Shown here piece by piece: positions 49,622 to 59,400 of a stretch of DNA of 64,000 nt. The stretch covers positions 434,001 to 498,000 of the forward strand of contig NZ_LYWY01000039.1 in NCBI RefSeq assembly GCF_001661915.1. The letters run 5' to 3'. Positions within the stretch are counted from its first letter, which is position 1. Each line of letters opens with the position of its first letter. Source of the DNA: Croceicoccus pelagius. Its GTDB lineage: Bacteria; Pseudomonadota; Alphaproteobacteria; Sphingomonadales; Sphingomonadaceae. The position numbers and the translations under genes were made by a program. The notes beneath the pieces were generated by a model, which had not been told where the DNA came from, searched no databases, and saw only the letters and a program-made list of their open reading frames with translations.

Positions 49622-51058
49622 GTGACCAAGCTCAAAGACACATATCCGCTTTATCTGAACAACAAGGCAGTGCAGCCCAACACCGACCTTGCCGTGACCG
49701 ACAAGTTCACCGGCGAGGTCGCTTTCCGCACCGCGCTGGCGACGCCCGACATCATCGACGAGGCGATCGCGGGCGCGACGCGCGCGGCCCCTGCCATGGC
49801 GAAGCTTGCCAGTTACGAGCGGCAGGGCGTTCTCGACCACTGCGTCGCGCGGTTTCGTGAACGGTTCGACGAACTGGCCTATGCCCTTTGCGTGGAGGCG
49901 GGAAAGCCGATCAAGGATGCAGAAGGCGAAGTCACGCGCTTGATCGACACGTTCCGCATCGCGAGCGAGGAGGCGACCCGCAATTATGGCGAAGTCCAGC
50001 CGCTGGACATTTCGGCCCGGGCAAAAGGCTATATGGGCATCTGGAAGCGCGTTCCCATCGGGCCGTGCAGCTTCATCAGCCCGTTCAACTTTCCGCTCAA
50101 CCTTGCCGCGCACAAGATCGCACCGGCCATCGCCATGGGTTGTCCCTTCGTGATGAAGCCGGCCAGCATGACCCCGCTGGGCGCGATCATCATGGGCGAG
50201 ATTCTGGCCGAATGCGACGTCCTGCCCGAAGGCGCGTTCTCGATCCTTCCGGCCAGCCGCGACGGCGCGGACCTGTTCACGACGGACGATCGGCTGAAGC
50301 TCTTATCCTTCACCGGCAGCCCCGACGTGGGTTGGGCGTTAAAGGCGAAGAGCGGGAAGAAAAAGGTCGTGCTGGAACTGGGCGGCAATGCGGCGGTGAT
50401 CGTCGATCATGATGCCGATCTCGACCATGCGCTCGAACGGATTATCTTCGGTGCATTCTACCAGTCGGGCCAGTCGTGCATCGGCGTGCAGCGCATTGTC
50501 ATCCACGAACGCATCTATGACGAGTTCCGCGAGATGCTGGTCGCGAAAACGAAGACGCTGGTCGCGGGCGATCCCAAGGACCGCGATACCTTCATCGGTC
50601 CGATGATCTCGGAGAAAGAGGCCAAGCGCCTCGACGGCTGGGTCCAGTCGGCGGTGAAGGCGGGCGGAAAGCTGCTCGTCGGCGGCAAGCGCGATGGCGC
50701 GATGCTGGAAGCGACGCTGCTGGAAGACGTGCCCGACAATTGCGACGCGGTGCGTGAAGAAGCGTTCGGCCCGCTGGCGATCCTTTCGAAGTTTAGCGAC
50801 TGGGACAAGGCGCTGGCCGAAGTCAATGACAGCAAATTCGGGCTTCAGGCGGGGCTGTTCACCCGCGACATTCACAAGGTCCTGGACGCGTGGGACGAAC
50901 TGGACGTGGGCGGCATCGTGGTGAACGATGTGTCATCCTACCGCGTCGACAACATGCCCTATGGCGGCGTGAAGGATTCCGGCCTTGGCCGCGAAGGCAT
51001 CCGGTTCGCCATGGAAGACATGAGCGAGATCCGCAACATGGTGATCAGGCGGGCTTAA
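49622..51058 (+). CDS. NAD(P)-dependent aldehyde dehydrogenase
   Basis: A 478-residue ALDH-superfamily enzyme. The ISPFNFPLNLAAHKIAPA segment, the Glu in VLELGGNAAVIV (about residue 252) and the nucleophile Cys in QSGQSCIGVQR (about residue 287) are all present. It oxidises an aldehyde to the acid, and the substrate cannot be read. The sequence resembles the succinate-semialdehyde/glyceraldehyde-3-phosphate side of the family. The GTG at 49622 is preceded by GGAGGACC. Probably co-transcribed with the ThDP enzyme. Confidence 0.88.
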   Translation: MTKLKDTYPLYLNNKAVQPNTDLAVTDKFTGEVAFRTALATPDIIDEAIAGATRAAPAMAKLASYERQGVLDHCVARFRERFDELAYALCVEAGKPIKDAEGEVTRLIDTFRIASEEATRNYGEVQPLDISARAKGYMGIWKRVPIGPCSFISPFNFPLNLAAHKIAPAIAMGCPFVMKPASMTPLGAIIMGEILAECDVLPEGAFSILPASRDGADLFTTDDRLKLLSFTGSPDVGWALKAKSGKKKVVLELGGNAAVIVDHDADLDHALERIIFGAFYQSGQSCIGVQRIVIHERIYDEFREMLVAKTKTLVAGDPKDRDTFIGPMISEKEAKRLDGWVQSAVKAGGKLLVGGKRDGAMLEATLLEDVPDNCDAVREEAFGPLAILSKFSDWDKALAEVNDSKFGLQAGLFTRDIHKVLDAWDELDVGGIVVNDVSSYRVDNMPYGGVKDSGLGREGIRFAMEDMSEIRNMVIRRA

Positions 51059-51073
51059 ATTGCCGTGCGCGGG

Positions 51074-51103
51074 TTGAAGAATCGGCGCGGGCCACGCTAG
51101 GCT
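51074..51103 (+). promoter_or_regulatory. Weak sigma70-like promoter before the cytochrome operon
   Basis: TTGAAG (51074-51079) and TAGGCT (51098-51103), 18 bases apart, lie in the 102-base gap before the first cytochrome gene. The -10 match is poor, so this is only a candidate. Confidence 0.2.
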
Positions 51104-51160
51104 GTTCATGGGCAGGGAAGGTGTCGCGACCTGCGCGGCACCTTGAATGGGGGAACAGGT

Positions 51161-52579
51161 GTGGGGAACACTGCTGGTCGGCTGGTGCGTATCGTGGACA
51201 GGCTCGGCCTGTCACGAACCGCGCTGCTTGGGCTTTGCGCCTGCGTCCTGATGGCCTCGGGCGCATTGGCGGCCAGTTTCCTCCTCGCGCCGCAGCCTGC
51301 CGGGGCGCAGGCCTCCGACCATTCCGACACGATGAAGCGTCACCTCGGCGTCGCGTCATGTGCAGGCTCGACCTGTCATGGCCGCTCGCTGGGCGATGGT
51401 GTTCCCGTGCGTCAGGACGAATTGCAGATGTGGCAGGAGGAATCCTCGCCCACCGGCGCGCATAGCCGTGCCTATCGCGTCCTTTTCGAACCGCGCGGCA
51501 AGGACATCATCCGCCGCCTCGGCCTCGACGATGCGGGCGTGGCGCGGGACTGTCTTGGCTGTCATGCAGAGCCTGGCGCAGCGCGTCTCGAAGATGCCGT
51601 CGGGTGCGAGGCGTGCCACGGCGCGGCGGGCAGCTGGATCGCGGGACACTATACCGTCGGCGCGACGCACGAACGCAATGTGTCGCAAGGGATGACCGAT
51701 CTGGTCGATCCGCAGACCCGCGCGGGCGTCTGCCTCGACTGTCACTTCGGCGGGACCGCCAAGGGCCAGTTCGTCCACCACCGGATAATGGGGGCAGGGC
51801 ATCCGCGCGTTTCGTTCGAGCTGGACCTGTTCTCGACGCTGCAGCAGCACTGGAACGTGGATGCCGACTATGTCGAGCGCAAGGGCCGCCCCAACGCGTT
51901 GCAGACCTGGGCGGTGGGTCAGGCAGAGGCGCTGAACCGCTCGCTTTCCCTGTTCGAAAAGCCGGGCCTTGCCACCGATGGCATGTTCCCCGAATTCTAT
52001 TTCTTCGACTGCCATTCGTGCCACCGCCCGATCTATGACGGGGCGGACGCGCGGGCGAGCAAGGTGGCCAATCCCTATCGTCCGATCCCGACCGGCTATC
52101 CGCCCTACAACGACGAGAACATGATCATGCTGGCCGCGGCCGTGCGCGTTCTCGCGCCCGATGTGGCTGGCAGCTACGACGCGCAGGTAAAGCGTTTCCA
52201 CGCCTCGATGACGCAAGGGCGCGATGCCGCCGTGGTCGAAGCCGCGCAGATGCGGGCCATGGCGAAAGACCTGTCGCGCCGGTTCGCGGGCTCTGCCTTC
52301 ACCGACAAGCAGGGCTTCGCCATGATCGAGGCTATCGCCAGCGAGGGCGTGGCCGTGCGCTACACCGATTACGAAGGCGCGGTCCAATCGGTCATGGCGA
52401 TGGACACACTGCTCTCTGGCCTTGTTGCGCAAGGTGCGGTCAGCCCGGCGCAGGCAAGCGCGCTGCGGCTCGACATCAACCGGGCCTATGCCTCGGTCAA
52501 GGAGCCGAACAGCTTCGAGCCGCTGGCTTTCCGTGCCGCGCTCTCCAGCGCCGTTCGCGCCATCCGGGGCATGCGCTGA
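51161..52579 (+). CDS. Periplasmic multihaem cytochrome c (c554-like)
   Basis: A 472-residue exported protein. A hydrophobic signal or anchor (about residues 17-45) ends PAGAQA. Haem c sites: one CX4CH (CAGSTCH, soon after the signal peptide) and four CXXCH (CLGCH, CEACH, CLDCH, CHSCH), so up to five haems, all in the first two thirds. The spacing recalls the cytochrome c554 domain. The C-terminal 150 residues are helical without haem sites. The GTG at 51161 has GGGGGAACAGG upstream, better than the TTG at 51143. Two bases separate it from the next gene. It is the likely periplasmic electron carrier of the operon. Confidence 0.85.
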   Translation: MGNTAGRLVRIVDRLGLSRTALLGLCACVLMASGALAASFLLAPQPAGAQASDHSDTMKRHLGVASCAGSTCHGRSLGDGVPVRQDELQMWQEESSPTGAHSRAYRVLFEPRGKDIIRRLGLDDAGVARDCLGCHAEPGAARLEDAVGCEACHGAAGSWIAGHYTVGATHERNVSQGMTDLVDPQTRAGVCLDCHFGGTAKGQFVHHRIMGAGHPRVSFELDLFSTLQQHWNVDADYVERKGRPNALQTWAVGQAEALNRSLSLFEKPGLATDGMFPEFYFFDCHSCHRPIYDGADARASKVANPYRPIPTGYPPYNDENMIMLAAAVRVLAPDVAGSYDAQVKRFHASMTQGRDAAVVEAAQMRAMAKDLSRRFAGSAFTDKQGFAMIEAIASEGVAVRYTDYEGAVQSVMAMDTLLSGLVAQGAVSPAQASALRLDINRAYASVKEPNSFEPLAFRAALSSAVRAIRGMR

Positions 52580-52581
52580 CG

Positions 52582-54540
52582 ATGCGGCGCATTGCGGCCC
52601 CTCTGCCGATCCTCGCGGCGTTCTCGCTGGCCCTGTCGGGCTGCGGCGGGGGCGGGGACGGCAATTCGGTGGGCGGCGTCGCGCCGACGCCGACGCCTTC
52701 GCCGGTCGGCGGCAGGCTCTATGCCGATCCGGCGCAGGAATCGCTGTCGGCCACCGACGTGCAGCAGATCATCGCGCAGGCCGTCGGCGAAGCGCAGGCA
52801 AGGGGCTTGCCCAGCACGATTGCTGTGGTCGACCGCGTCGGCAATGTGCTCGCCGTGTTCCGCATGAACGGCGCGAGGGACGACATGGTGACCAGCGCGT
52901 TCATCCCGTTTCTGAACGCGCAGAACGACACGCCGGTCGACGCACAGGGATTGACCATTCCCTCGGCCGCGGGCGCGATCGCCAAGGCCATTACCGGTGC
53001 CTACCTGTCGAGCGGCGGCAACGCGTTTTCGTCCCGCACGGCAAGCATGATCGTGCAGGAACATTTCCCGCCGGCTCCGACGACGCCGGGGCTTGAATCG
53101 GGTCCGTTGTTCGGGGTGCAGTTCTCGCAGCTGCCCTGTTCGGACCTCGTTGCGCGGGCATCGGACGGACTGATCGGGCCCAAGCGTTCGCCGCTGGGCC
53201 TTGCCGCCGATCCGGGCGGTTTTCCGCTCTACAAGAACGGTGTCGTCGTGGGCGGCGTGGGTGTTATGGGCGACGGGGACTATGGCCTCGACCCCAATGT
53301 GCTCGACGTCGATACCGATGCCGAGGAATATATCGCGCTTGCCGCGATACAGGGGTTCGCCCCGCCGGAAAACATCCTTGCCAACCGCATCACGGTCGAC
53401 GGGACGACACTGCGGTTTTCGGACGCCAGTGTCGACAAGCTTGCCGCGCTTCAGACCAATTTCGCGGCGATCAACGGCACGGCCGGCGCGCTCATCGCGA
53501 TCAACGGATATACCGACGGAACGCTGATCGCGGGCACGGCTTACGGCACCGAAAGTTCAGGCATTCGCCGCGCCAGCATGGCCGAATTCACGAACGGTGA
53601 TGCATTCGTGCTTACCGACGGGGCGGGCACAAACCGCTTCCCCGTGCGCGCGGCAACCGACGGCGCCGCCCATGCCCGGCCGCTGACGCAGGCCGAGGCA
53701 CAGGCGATCCTTGAAGAAGCATTTAAGGTCATGAGCCGCGCCCGCGCCCAGATCCGCCGCCCGCTCGACAGCCGCGCGCAAGTCTCGATCAGCCTTGTCG
53801 ACACCTACGGCGAAGTGCTGGGCGTCGTGCGCGGCCCCGATGCGCCGATCTTCGGCACCGATGTGTCGCTTCAGAAGGCGCGCACGGCGGCGTTCTTTTC
53901 AAACCCTGTCGCGGCAGAGCAGATGCTGGCCAATCCCGCCAGCGCGCCATTCGTGCAGGCGGCTCGCGATTTCCTTGGCGATCCGACGGCGCTTACCGGC
54001 ACGTTCGCCTTTGCCGACCGCAGCGGCGGCAACCTGTCGCGGCCCTATTTCCCCGATGGCGAACTGGGCCGCCCGCACGGGCCGTTCAGCCGCCCGATCG
54101 AAGATTTCAACCCGTTCGCCACGGGCCTTCAGGTCCAGCTTGTCGCGGGTAACCTCCTGCAACACGTCGGTTTCGTTCTGGGCATGAACGCCGATACGCC
54201 GCGCCAGTGCAGCGGCATTCCGGCATCGCCGACGGGGCAGGTGCGTCTTGCCAACGGTATCCAGATCTTCCCCGGTTCGGTCCCGGTCTATCGCGACGGC
54301 GTGCTCGTCGGCGGGATCGGCGTGTCGGGTGACGGCATCGACCAGGACGACATGATCAGCTTCCTCGGCACGCATAATGCGGGGCAGAAGCTGGGGACTC
54401 TCGGCAACGCGCCCAAGGACATTCGCGCCGACCGGATCGTGGTAGACCTCGGCGATGCGAGCGTCAGGTTGCGCTATATATCCTGCCCGTTTGCCCCGTT
54501 CCTCGATACCGACGAACAGAACGTCTGCGAGGGGCTGTGA
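52582..54540 (+). CDS. Lipoprotein with two GlcG/HbpS-like domains
   Basis: A 652-residue lipoprotein (lipobox LSGCG, Cys about residue 21) with two DUF336/HbpS-like modules, at about residues 55-290 and 365-610. Each begins with a helix and a strand of the type STIAVVDRVGNVLAVFRM or VSISLVDTYGEVLGVVRG, and the two align to each other. Family members such as HbpS of Streptomyces bind haem, though no haem ligand is proven here. A Pro/Thr-rich linker follows the lipobox. The gene lies between two cytochrome-related genes, so haem supply or sensing at the envelope is a reasonable inference. Confidence 0.75.
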   Translation: MRRIAAPLPILAAFSLALSGCGGGGDGNSVGGVAPTPTPSPVGGRLYADPAQESLSATDVQQIIAQAVGEAQARGLPSTIAVVDRVGNVLAVFRMNGARDDMVTSAFIPFLNAQNDTPVDAQGLTIPSAAGAIAKAITGAYLSSGGNAFSSRTASMIVQEHFPPAPTTPGLESGPLFGVQFSQLPCSDLVARASDGLIGPKRSPLGLAADPGGFPLYKNGVVVGGVGVMGDGDYGLDPNVLDVDTDAEEYIALAAIQGFAPPENILANRITVDGTTLRFSDASVDKLAALQTNFAAINGTAGALIAINGYTDGTLIAGTAYGTESSGIRRASMAEFTNGDAFVLTDGAGTNRFPVRAATDGAAHARPLTQAEAQAILEEAFKVMSRARAQIRRPLDSRAQVSISLVDTYGEVLGVVRGPDAPIFGTDVSLQKARTAAFFSNPVAAEQMLANPASAPFVQAARDFLGDPTALTGTFAFADRSGGNLSRPYFPDGELGRPHGPFSRPIEDFNPFATGLQVQLVAGNLLQHVGFVLGMNADTPRQCSGIPASPTGQVRLANGIQIFPGSVPVYRDGVLVGGIGVSGDGIDQDDMISFLGTHNAGQKLGTLGNAPKDIRADRIVVDLGDASVRLRYISCPFAPFLDTDEQNVCEGL

Positions 54541-56435
54541 TGGGGCTCGGCTTCGCTCTCATCTCGCCGCTGGCTCTGATCGCGATGCAGGCAGGCGAAC
54601 CTGTCGCTGCGGGCGACCCTGTGCTGCAGGATGCAGAGGACGTTCCGATCGAGGATCGCCGCCGCCCCGGCGTGCAGAGCGAGCTTCCCGATCCGATCGT
54701 GCAGCAGAACGAAGGCGCGGTGCGCGCCCCGCCGCCCGAAGCATTCTATACCGAGTATGATGGCACCGAAGGCGACCTGACGCTCGATGTCGCGGTGCCG
54801 GATAGAGCGCGGATCACGTCGTCGCTGTGCCCCAAGGGCGGCGATACGTCGATCTACACGCTTTATCCGAACCTTGCGGCGATGTGCCATTCGAAGCTCG
54901 ATCCCTTTCATCACAACCTGCTGAAGGGCGATCACCCGCTGGGCGAAAAGCGCCCCGGGTTTCTGAAGGGCGACGACTGGTATCTGATCCTGACGGGCAT
55001 TTCGGACACGGTGGTCGAACCGCGTAGCTTCCCTATTCCGGTCGGTGTGCAGACGACGGACCGGCCCGACAGTCTCGACGTGTTCGGGCGCAGCGACAGT
55101 CTCGTGCTCGCACAGACGTTTATCGCGGGCGTCTCGCTGCTGAAGGGCATGACCGCGTTCAAGCCGCCGACGGTCGAATACCGCGTCACGGTGGCGGGCC
55201 AGTACAACTACGTCGACGTTCCCGAACGCCGCGTGCTGGAGGTCGAGCCGAGCGAGGACAGTGAGCGGCACGACTTCTTCATCGGCCTGCAGGAAGCTTT
55301 CGTCGACTACCACATCGGCCGCTTCGATTCGAAGCGCTACGACTTCTTCTCGGTCCGCGCGGGGATTCAGCCGTGGCAGTCGGATTTCCGCGGTTTCCTG
55401 TTTCAGGACAACCAGTTGGGCATCCGCTTCTTCGGCAACCGCGACAATAACCGCTGGCAGTTCAACGCCGCCGCGTTCTGGCGCGTCGAAAAGGACACGA
55501 ATTCGGGTCTTAACGACATCACGCAAAGCCCGCGCGACGATTATGTCTTCACCGCGAACGTCTACCGGCAGGATTTCCCCGTCGTCGGCATGACGAGCCA
55601 GCTTTCGCTGACCTACAACATGAACCGCGAGGCGGGCGATATCGAGGTCGACAAGAACGGCTTTCCGGTGCGTCCCGCGCTGCTCGGCAATCTTCGCGGG
55701 CGGGACTACGACGTCGTCTATATCGGTCACGCCATGGACGGGCACTTCGGCCGCGTGAACGTGACGACGCAGCTTTACGGTGCGTTCGGCGAGGATCGGG
55801 ACGACATCTTCACCGACGATGCTTCTAAGATCGAGGCGTTCTTCGCCGCGGCAGAGGCGAGCTATGACGTCGACTGGCTGCGCTTCCGCCTGTCGGGCCT
55901 CTATGCCAGCGGGGACAGCGATCCCTATGACGGGAAGGAAACCGGCTTCGACGCGATCTTCGAGAACCCCGTCTTTGCAGGGGCCGATACGTCGTACTGG
56001 ATCCGGCAGACTATCCCGTTCGCAGGCGGCGGGCGCGCTGTGGCAGTCAACGGGCGCAACGGTATCCTGAACTCGCTGCGGTCCAGCAAGGAGCAGGGGC
56101 AGTCGAACTTCAACAATCCGGGGACGGTGCTGCTGGGCGCAGGGGTCGATGCCGACCTTACGCCCGACATCCGCGTCTCGGCCAACTGGAACCACTTGTG
56201 GTTCGACAGCACCGAAATCGTGCAGGTCCTGCGCTCCGAAGGTTCGATCCCCAAGGCGATCGGCCATGACGTGTCGGTGGCGGGCATCTGGCGACCGTGG
56301 GCGAACCAGAACGCGGTGATCCGCCTGTCGGGCGCGGTGTTCGATCCTTCCGACGGTTTCGGCGACCTTTTCGTGGCGCGGGGCCGCGATGACAGGTTCT
56401 ACTCGGTCCTCGCCAACGCGACGTTTGCTTTCTGA
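54540..56435 (+). CDS. Outer-membrane beta-barrel protein of the cytochrome operon
   Basis: A 631-residue protein. The hydrophobic N terminus is a short signal peptide. About residues 20-170 form a periplasmic or plug region with two Cys; from about 200 onward amphipathic strands alternate (for example RWQFNAAAFWRVEKD, YVFTANVYRQDF, MTSQLSLTYNMN, VNVTTQLYGAF), and the protein ends VLANATFAF, with the terminal Phe typical of barrel proteins recognised by BamA. No CXXCH. I know no family name. The ATG overlaps the lipoprotein stop (TGATG), as does its own stop with the next gene. It is a candidate for the porin sheath of an electron conduit. Confidence 0.8.
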   Translation: MGLGFALISPLALIAMQAGEPVAAGDPVLQDAEDVPIEDRRRPGVQSELPDPIVQQNEGAVRAPPPEAFYTEYDGTEGDLTLDVAVPDRARITSSLCPKGGDTSIYTLYPNLAAMCHSKLDPFHHNLLKGDHPLGEKRPGFLKGDDWYLILTGISDTVVEPRSFPIPVGVQTTDRPDSLDVFGRSDSLVLAQTFIAGVSLLKGMTAFKPPTVEYRVTVAGQYNYVDVPERRVLEVEPSEDSERHDFFIGLQEAFVDYHIGRFDSKRYDFFSVRAGIQPWQSDFRGFLFQDNQLGIRFFGNRDNNRWQFNAAAFWRVEKDTNSGLNDITQSPRDDYVFTANVYRQDFPVVGMTSQLSLTYNMNREAGDIEVDKNGFPVRPALLGNLRGRDYDVVYIGHAMDGHFGRVNVTTQLYGAFGEDRDDIFTDDASKIEAFFAAAEASYDVDWLRFRLSGLYASGDSDPYDGKETGFDAIFENPVFAGADTSYWIRQTIPFAGGGRAVAVNGRNGILNSLRSSKEQGQSNFNNPGTVLLGAGVDADLTPDIRVSANWNHLWFDSTEIVQVLRSEGSIPKAIGHDVSVAGIWRPWANQNAVIRLSGAVFDPSDGFGDLFVARGRDDRFYSVLANATFAF

Positions 56436-59400
56436 TGGACGCAATCATGCACACCAGCCGCCCCAAGTGGCATCTGGGCAGGCTCATCCTGCTCCTCGCG
56501 GCAATCCTCTTGCCCGCCGCGCTGATGGCCGCTGGCGGAGAGACGCCGCAGGACGTGAAGCACATCCGCGCCGCGCCCGCGCCCAAGGGGCAGCCGGGCG
56601 ACACGCTGGCCGAGAACTGGGCCTACGTCGATCAGCAGAACACGGGCTGCGTTTCGTGCCACACGGCTACCGATCACAAGACGATGCACGCCAGCCCCGC
56701 CGTGGTGCTGAGCTGCACCAATTGCCACGGCGGCGATTCCACGATCCAGGCCGCGCCCGAATGGCCGCATGGCGGCATGGACTACATGGCCGCGATGAAG
56801 GCCGCGCACGTGCTGCCCAAGTATCCCGCAGGCTGGAACTGGCCGTCGAGCGCCAACCCGGAACGGTCCTACGCGCTGCTGGCCAAGGAAAGCCCTGAAT
56901 TCGTCCGCTTCGTGAACCCGTCCGATTACCGCGTCGTGCGCGATGCCTGCGGGGCCTGCCATATCGAGATCATCGAGGCGTCAGAGCGCAGCCTGATGTC
57001 GACCGGCGCGATGTTGTGGGGCGGGGCCGCCTACAACAACGGAATCGTGCCGTTCAAGAACTACATCTTCGGCGAAAGCTATACCCGCGATGGCGAACCG
57101 GCCCTGCTGAAAAGCGCCAGCCGCGAGATCGGCCCCGACGGCAAGCCGATGTGGGGCACGGTGACGGAAGAGGAAAAGGCGCGCGGCGCGCTGCCCGTGC
57201 TTTATCCGTTGCCGATGTGGACCACGGTTCCGCCCGGCGACATTTTCCGCGTGTTTGAGGACGGGGGCCGCACGATCAACCCGCAGTTCCCCGAAATCGG
57301 CCTGCCCAACCCGACCGGCCTGATCCAGCGTCTGGAAGAACCGGGACGGCCCGATCTCAAGCAGTCGAACCGCGGGCCTTCGACCGGGCTTCGCGTCGCG
57401 ATTCCGGTGCTGAACATCCACAAGACGCGCCTCAACGACCCGTTCCTCTACCAGATGGGGACGAACGATCAGCCGGGCGACTATCGCTCATCCGGCTGCG
57501 CGGCGTGCCACGTGATCTATGCGAACGATCGCGAACCGCGCCACTCCATGAACTATGCCCAGTGCGGGCGCGACGGTCAGACTGTCACGGCGGATCCGAC
57601 GATCAATTTCTTGCGCGAAGGCCGCCAACTCAAGGGCGCATACGGCACTTACGACGCGGCAGAGCACGAGGCGCACGGCAAGGTGCAAGGCTCGGTGCTC
57701 GACACGCATCACGGCGCGAAGGGTTACACGGGCAAGGAAGGCGCGAGCGAGGCCGATTGCCGCGCCGCCACGATGTCCGCGCAGCAGGTCGCTTTCGGTC
57801 CGGCAGAAGGTGTCGCACCGCATGGCACGGCCAAGGCACACGCGATGGACAAGGCGGAGGCCCATGCGGCTGCTGGCCTCGACGAAAATGGCCATATGGC
57901 AGGGGGGCAGGCGGGACCCGTCCCGTTCAACGAGCGTGAGCGCGGCCACCCGCTGGCGCATACCTTCACCCGCGCCATCCCGACCGCGCAGTGCATGAAC
58001 TGCCACATGCACCAACCGAACATCTTCCTGAACACCTACCTCGGCTACACGATGTGGGACTATGAAAGCGACGCGGCCCAGATGTGGCCGGGTCCGGAAA
58101 ACACTGCCCCGCGTCCCGAAGGGATGAGCGACGAGGACTATGCGGCGCTGTTCAAACAGCAGTACTATCCCACCGCGAAGGAAAAGCGCGAAGTGCTGGA
58201 CCGCAATCCCGAAGGCGCATCGCCATCCGGCCTGTGGCGCGATGTCGAATTCCTGCGCAACGTCTATGACCTCAACGAGACGAACGAGGATACGCAGTTC
58301 GCCGACTACCACGGCCACGGCTGGAATTTCCGCGCGATCCTGAAGCGAGACCGGCGCGGCAATCTGCTCGATGCAGACGGCGACATGTCGAGCTATGGCA
58401 CCGACATTGCGCATATCGTGGACGAAAGCGACCCCGAGAAGTGGCGCAAGGCGGGCGAGGGCAAGTTCGTCCCCGCCGGCGACAATCCGGGCAAGTCGGT
58501 CCACATGATGGACATCCACGCCGAAAAGGGGATGCAGTGCGCCGACTGCCACTTCGCGCAGGACAGCCACGGTTCGGGCCTGATCTACGGGGAAGTCGCC
58601 AACGCGGTCGAGATCGGGTGCAAGGACTGCCACGGCACGGCGGATGCCTATCCGACGCTGAAGACCAGCAACCTTGCCGCGCCGCCCGAAGGGCACAACC
58701 TGGCCCTGCTTCGCAACATGGACGGCAAGCCGCGCTTCGAATGGTTCTCCGATGCCGGCGGGCGCAAGGTGCTGATCCAGCGTTCGATCATCGACCCTGA
58801 TCTGGAATGGCAGGTCAGCCTGGTGAAGGATTCGGTCGACGCGCGCTGGCAGGGCGTGACCGACGCACTGGGCAAGCCGGTCTTCAACCCGAAGGCCGCG
58901 CGCGCCAAGCTGATGGCGAAGTCGGCGTCGGAAACCGGCGAATACACATTTGGTACGGGTGTCGAGAAGGCGAACCGCGCGCATGACGATGACGACATGG
59001 CGTGCTTCACCTGCCACCTTGCCTGGACGACGAGCTGCGCAGGCTGCCACTTGCCGATTGAGGCGAACTGGAAATCCTCGATGCACAAGTACGAGGGCGA
59101 GGACACGCGCAACTACGCGACCTACAACCCGCAAGTCGCGCGCGACCAGATGTTCCAGCTGGGCCGTCACCAGACGACGAAGGCCAGCGGCGAGGAACCG
59201 GACAAGGGCATCATCGCGCCGATCCGCTCCACCTCGGCGCTGATCCTGTCGTCGACCAACATCAACCGCGAACGCATCTACGTGCAGCAGCCGCCGATCA
59301 GCGCGATCGGCTATTCCTCACAGGCTTTCGCGCCGCACTTCCCGCATACCGTCCGCAAGAACGAGACGAAGCAGTGCACCGACTGTCACGTGAGCGAGGA

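Noticed and set aside
54474-56444. A 656-codon minus-strand open frame over the barrel gene
   Set aside because: It would overlap completely a gene coupled by TGATG at both ends; the product is charged, without signal or motif.
57488-59170. A 560-codon minus-strand open frame over the decahaem gene
   Set aside because: The plus frame carries the CXXCH sites and the correct coupling; the antisense product has no recognisable domain.
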